From positions 1 to 32,420 of the forward strand of contig JBQTIP010000223.1 in assembly GCA_052388025.1 (NCBI GenBank): a DNA stretch of 32,420 nt, read 5' to 3'. Shown piece by piece: positions 31,701-32,420 of this stretch (positions are counted from its first letter, which is position 1; the number at the start of each line of letters is the position of its first letter). Below the pieces are notes generated by a model. It saw only the letters and a program-made list of their open reading frames with translations, made no database searches and was not told where the DNA came from. A program made the position numbers and the translations under genes. This DNA is from JBQTIP01 sp052388025. GTDB lineage: Bacteria > Actinomycetota > UBA4738 > HRBIN12.

Positions 31701-31731
31701 ACGATACCCCTCAGAAGTCTGACCTTATCAA
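31701..31731 (-). promoter_or_regulatory. candidate promoter and operator of the molybdenum-hydroxylase operon
   Basis: On the minus strand TTGATA (31731-31726) is followed after 19 nt by TATCGT (31706-31701), or after 18 nt by GTATCG. The start would be near 31694, giving a leader of about 120 nt. Inside the spacer, TCAGA-AG-TCTGA (31711-31722, plus strand) forms an inverted repeat and contains the 7-mer GTCTGAC/GTCAGAC also present in the operator candidate at 10157-10163. A shared regulator is possible. Confidence 0.4.
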
Positions 31732-31786
31732 CACCTGAGAAAGGCAGGCGAGGACGTCTCGGCGGTTGGACCCCGGCAGCGGCGGA

Positions 31787-31806
31787 TGCGTCATGCGTGC
31801 GACGCA
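31787..31806 (-). terminator. hairpin downstream of the hydroxyacid dehydrogenase
   Basis: TGCGTC and GACGCA form a 6-bp stem with an 8-nt loop, 24 nt past the dehydrogenase stop at 31831. No T-run follows, so it is at best a weak or factor-dependent terminator. The rest of the 257-bp space 31574-31830 holds the promoter, leader hairpins and possible peptide listed separately. Confidence 0.3.
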
Positions 31807-31830
31807 GTGGCACTCCTCTGCTCGGCTCAC

Positions 31831-32420
31831 CTACTGGCTCTGCCTTCGCTCCCAGACCTCAGGGTTGATGATCGTCGGCGGGCGCCGGCCCTCCAATGCC
31901 GCGATCATGTTCTCCGCGGCGAGGAGGGCCATGGCGAGCCTGGCCTCGACCGTGGCGCTACCCACGTGCGGGGTGATCACGGCGTTCTCCAGTTGGAAGA
32001 GCACTGGGTTGATCTCCGGCTCCTGCTCGAACACGTCGAGGCCCGCGGCCAGGATCCGGCCCCCCCGCAGCGCGTCGACGAGCGCCGCCTCATCGACCAC
32101 CGGCCCTCGCGAGGCGTTCACCAAGACAGCCGTGCGCTTCATCCTCGCGAGGCGATCCGCGTCGATGAGGTGACGCGTCTCCAGAGACAGACCGGTGTGG
32201 AGGGTCACGAAGTCGGCTTCGGCGAGCAGGTCCTCCAGTTCCCTGTATCCGGCCCCCAAGTCCCGCTCCACTTCGGCGGTAGCCCGGGCGCGGGCGTGGT
32301 ACAAGATCGTCATCCCGAACCCCCGGGCCCGGCTGGCCACGGCCCGGCCGATCCGCCCGAACCCAACGATGCCCAGCACCTTGCCGTACACGTCCGTTCC
32401 CAGCATTAAGTCCGGCTCCC
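31831..32420 (-). CDS. D-2-hydroxyacid dehydrogenase family protein (5' end outside window)
   Basis: The visible 195 C-terminal residues cover the NAD(P)-binding domain and the end of the catalytic domain. Motifs are GIVGFGRIGRAVA (dinucleotide binding), VNASRGPVVDE (catalytic Arg), DVFEQEPE (catalytic Glu) and ITPHVGSAT (catalytic His). The frame stays open through the ATG at 32406 to the edge with residues typical of the family (EPDLMLGTDVYGK), so that ATG is internal. LYHARARA after the second strand resembles NADP-preferring glyoxylate/hydroxypyruvate reductases. It probably reduces glyoxylate, hydroxypyruvate or a similar keto acid. It is on the same strand as the following operon but 257 bp from it and likely a separate unit. 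Confidence 0.9.
   Translation of the reverse strand, partial: EPDLMLGTDVYGKVLGIVGFGRIGRAVASRARGFGMTILYHARARATAEVERDLGAGYRELEDLLAEADFVTLHTGLSLETRHLIDADRLARMKRTAVLVNASRGPVVDEAALVDALRGGRILAAGLDVFEQEPEINPVLFQLENAVITPHVGSATVEARLAMALLAAENMIAALEGRRPPTIINPEVWERRQSQ

Noticed and set aside
31734..31739. CTGAGA on the plus strand, a core piece of the thiamine (THI-box) riboswitch
   Set aside because: The rest of the THI consensus is missing and no plus-strand gene follows. The ThiXYZ-like transporter operon also lacks a THI-box leader.
31619..31813. 64-codon frame on the minus strand upstream of the Mo-subunit gene
   Set aside because: It spans the candidate -35 and -10 elements and the hairpin at 31787-31806, has no ribosome-binding site and shows no recognisable motif.

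Overview
The window is a GC-rich (roughly two-thirds G+C or more by eye), densely packed stretch of bacterial chromosome. It has many GTG starts, one well-supported TTG start, and long runs of genes whose stop and start codons overlap as ATGA or GTGA. Five luciferase-like (LLM) oxidoreductases, four of them of the short F420/Mer-like type, together with a CocE hydrolase and a three-subunit molybdenum hydroxylase, suggest a soil or aquatic actinobacterium or an F420-using Chloroflexota-type organism. The phylum is an inference. I see no rRNA, tRNA, CRISPR array, insertion sequence or phage gene.

Layout. (A) 10119 down to 1, minus strand: a ten-gene catabolic and transport operon. In transcription order it holds an LLM monooxygenase, a CodA-like deaminase, an SsuABC/ThiXYZ-type ABC transporter (ATPase, permease, lipoprotein), an NAD(P)H:FMN reductase, a GntR/UTRA repressor, an acyl-CoA synthetase, a creatininase-family hydrolase, and an octopine-dehydrogenase-family gene cut by the left edge. 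(B) 10182-13330, plus strand: a CrtI/PYROXD2-like FAD oxidoreductase overlapping a CocE/NonD serine hydrolase. (C) 13367-16433: a divergent pair of units, an MDR dehydrogenase on the minus strand and aldo/keto reductase plus FAH-family hydrolase/dehydratase on the plus strand. (D) 16465-19238: an F420-type LLM protein divergent from an IlvD/EDD dehydratase. (E) 31573 down to 19266, minus strand: a thirteen-gene operon. It begins with the Mo, 2Fe-2S and FAD subunits of a xanthine-dehydrogenase-type hydroxylase, then LLM, a second octopine-dehydrogenase-family gene, an amidohydrolase, KDPG-type aldolase, two overlapping LLM genes, RraA-type aldolase, KDG-type kinase, an AhpD-like protein and OsmC. 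A possible 34-residue leader peptide overlaps its first start codon. (F) 31831-32420: a D-2-hydroxyacid dehydrogenase cut by the right edge.

How the genes may work together. Operons A and E look like two versions of one catabolic plan. Each has an opine-dehydrogenase-family oxidoreductase, at least one LLM oxidoreductase and a metal-dependent amidohydrolase. Operon A adds uptake, flavin supply and CoA activation. Operon E adds ring hydroxylation and a lower route for keto-deoxy sugar acids (KDG kinase, KDPG aldolase, RraA aldolase). The middle units supply further sugar-acid enzymes (MDR dehydrogenase, AKR, a 2-keto-3-deoxy-pentonate-dehydratase-like FAH protein, IlvD/EDD dehydratase). The likely theme is uptake and breakdown of nitrogen-containing, opine-like or heterocyclic compounds bearing a sugar-acid or keto-acid part. 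The actual substrate cannot be read from the sequence. Candidate promoters of A and E both carry a GTCAGAC half-site inside an inverted repeat, which may point to shared control by the GntR protein of operon A.
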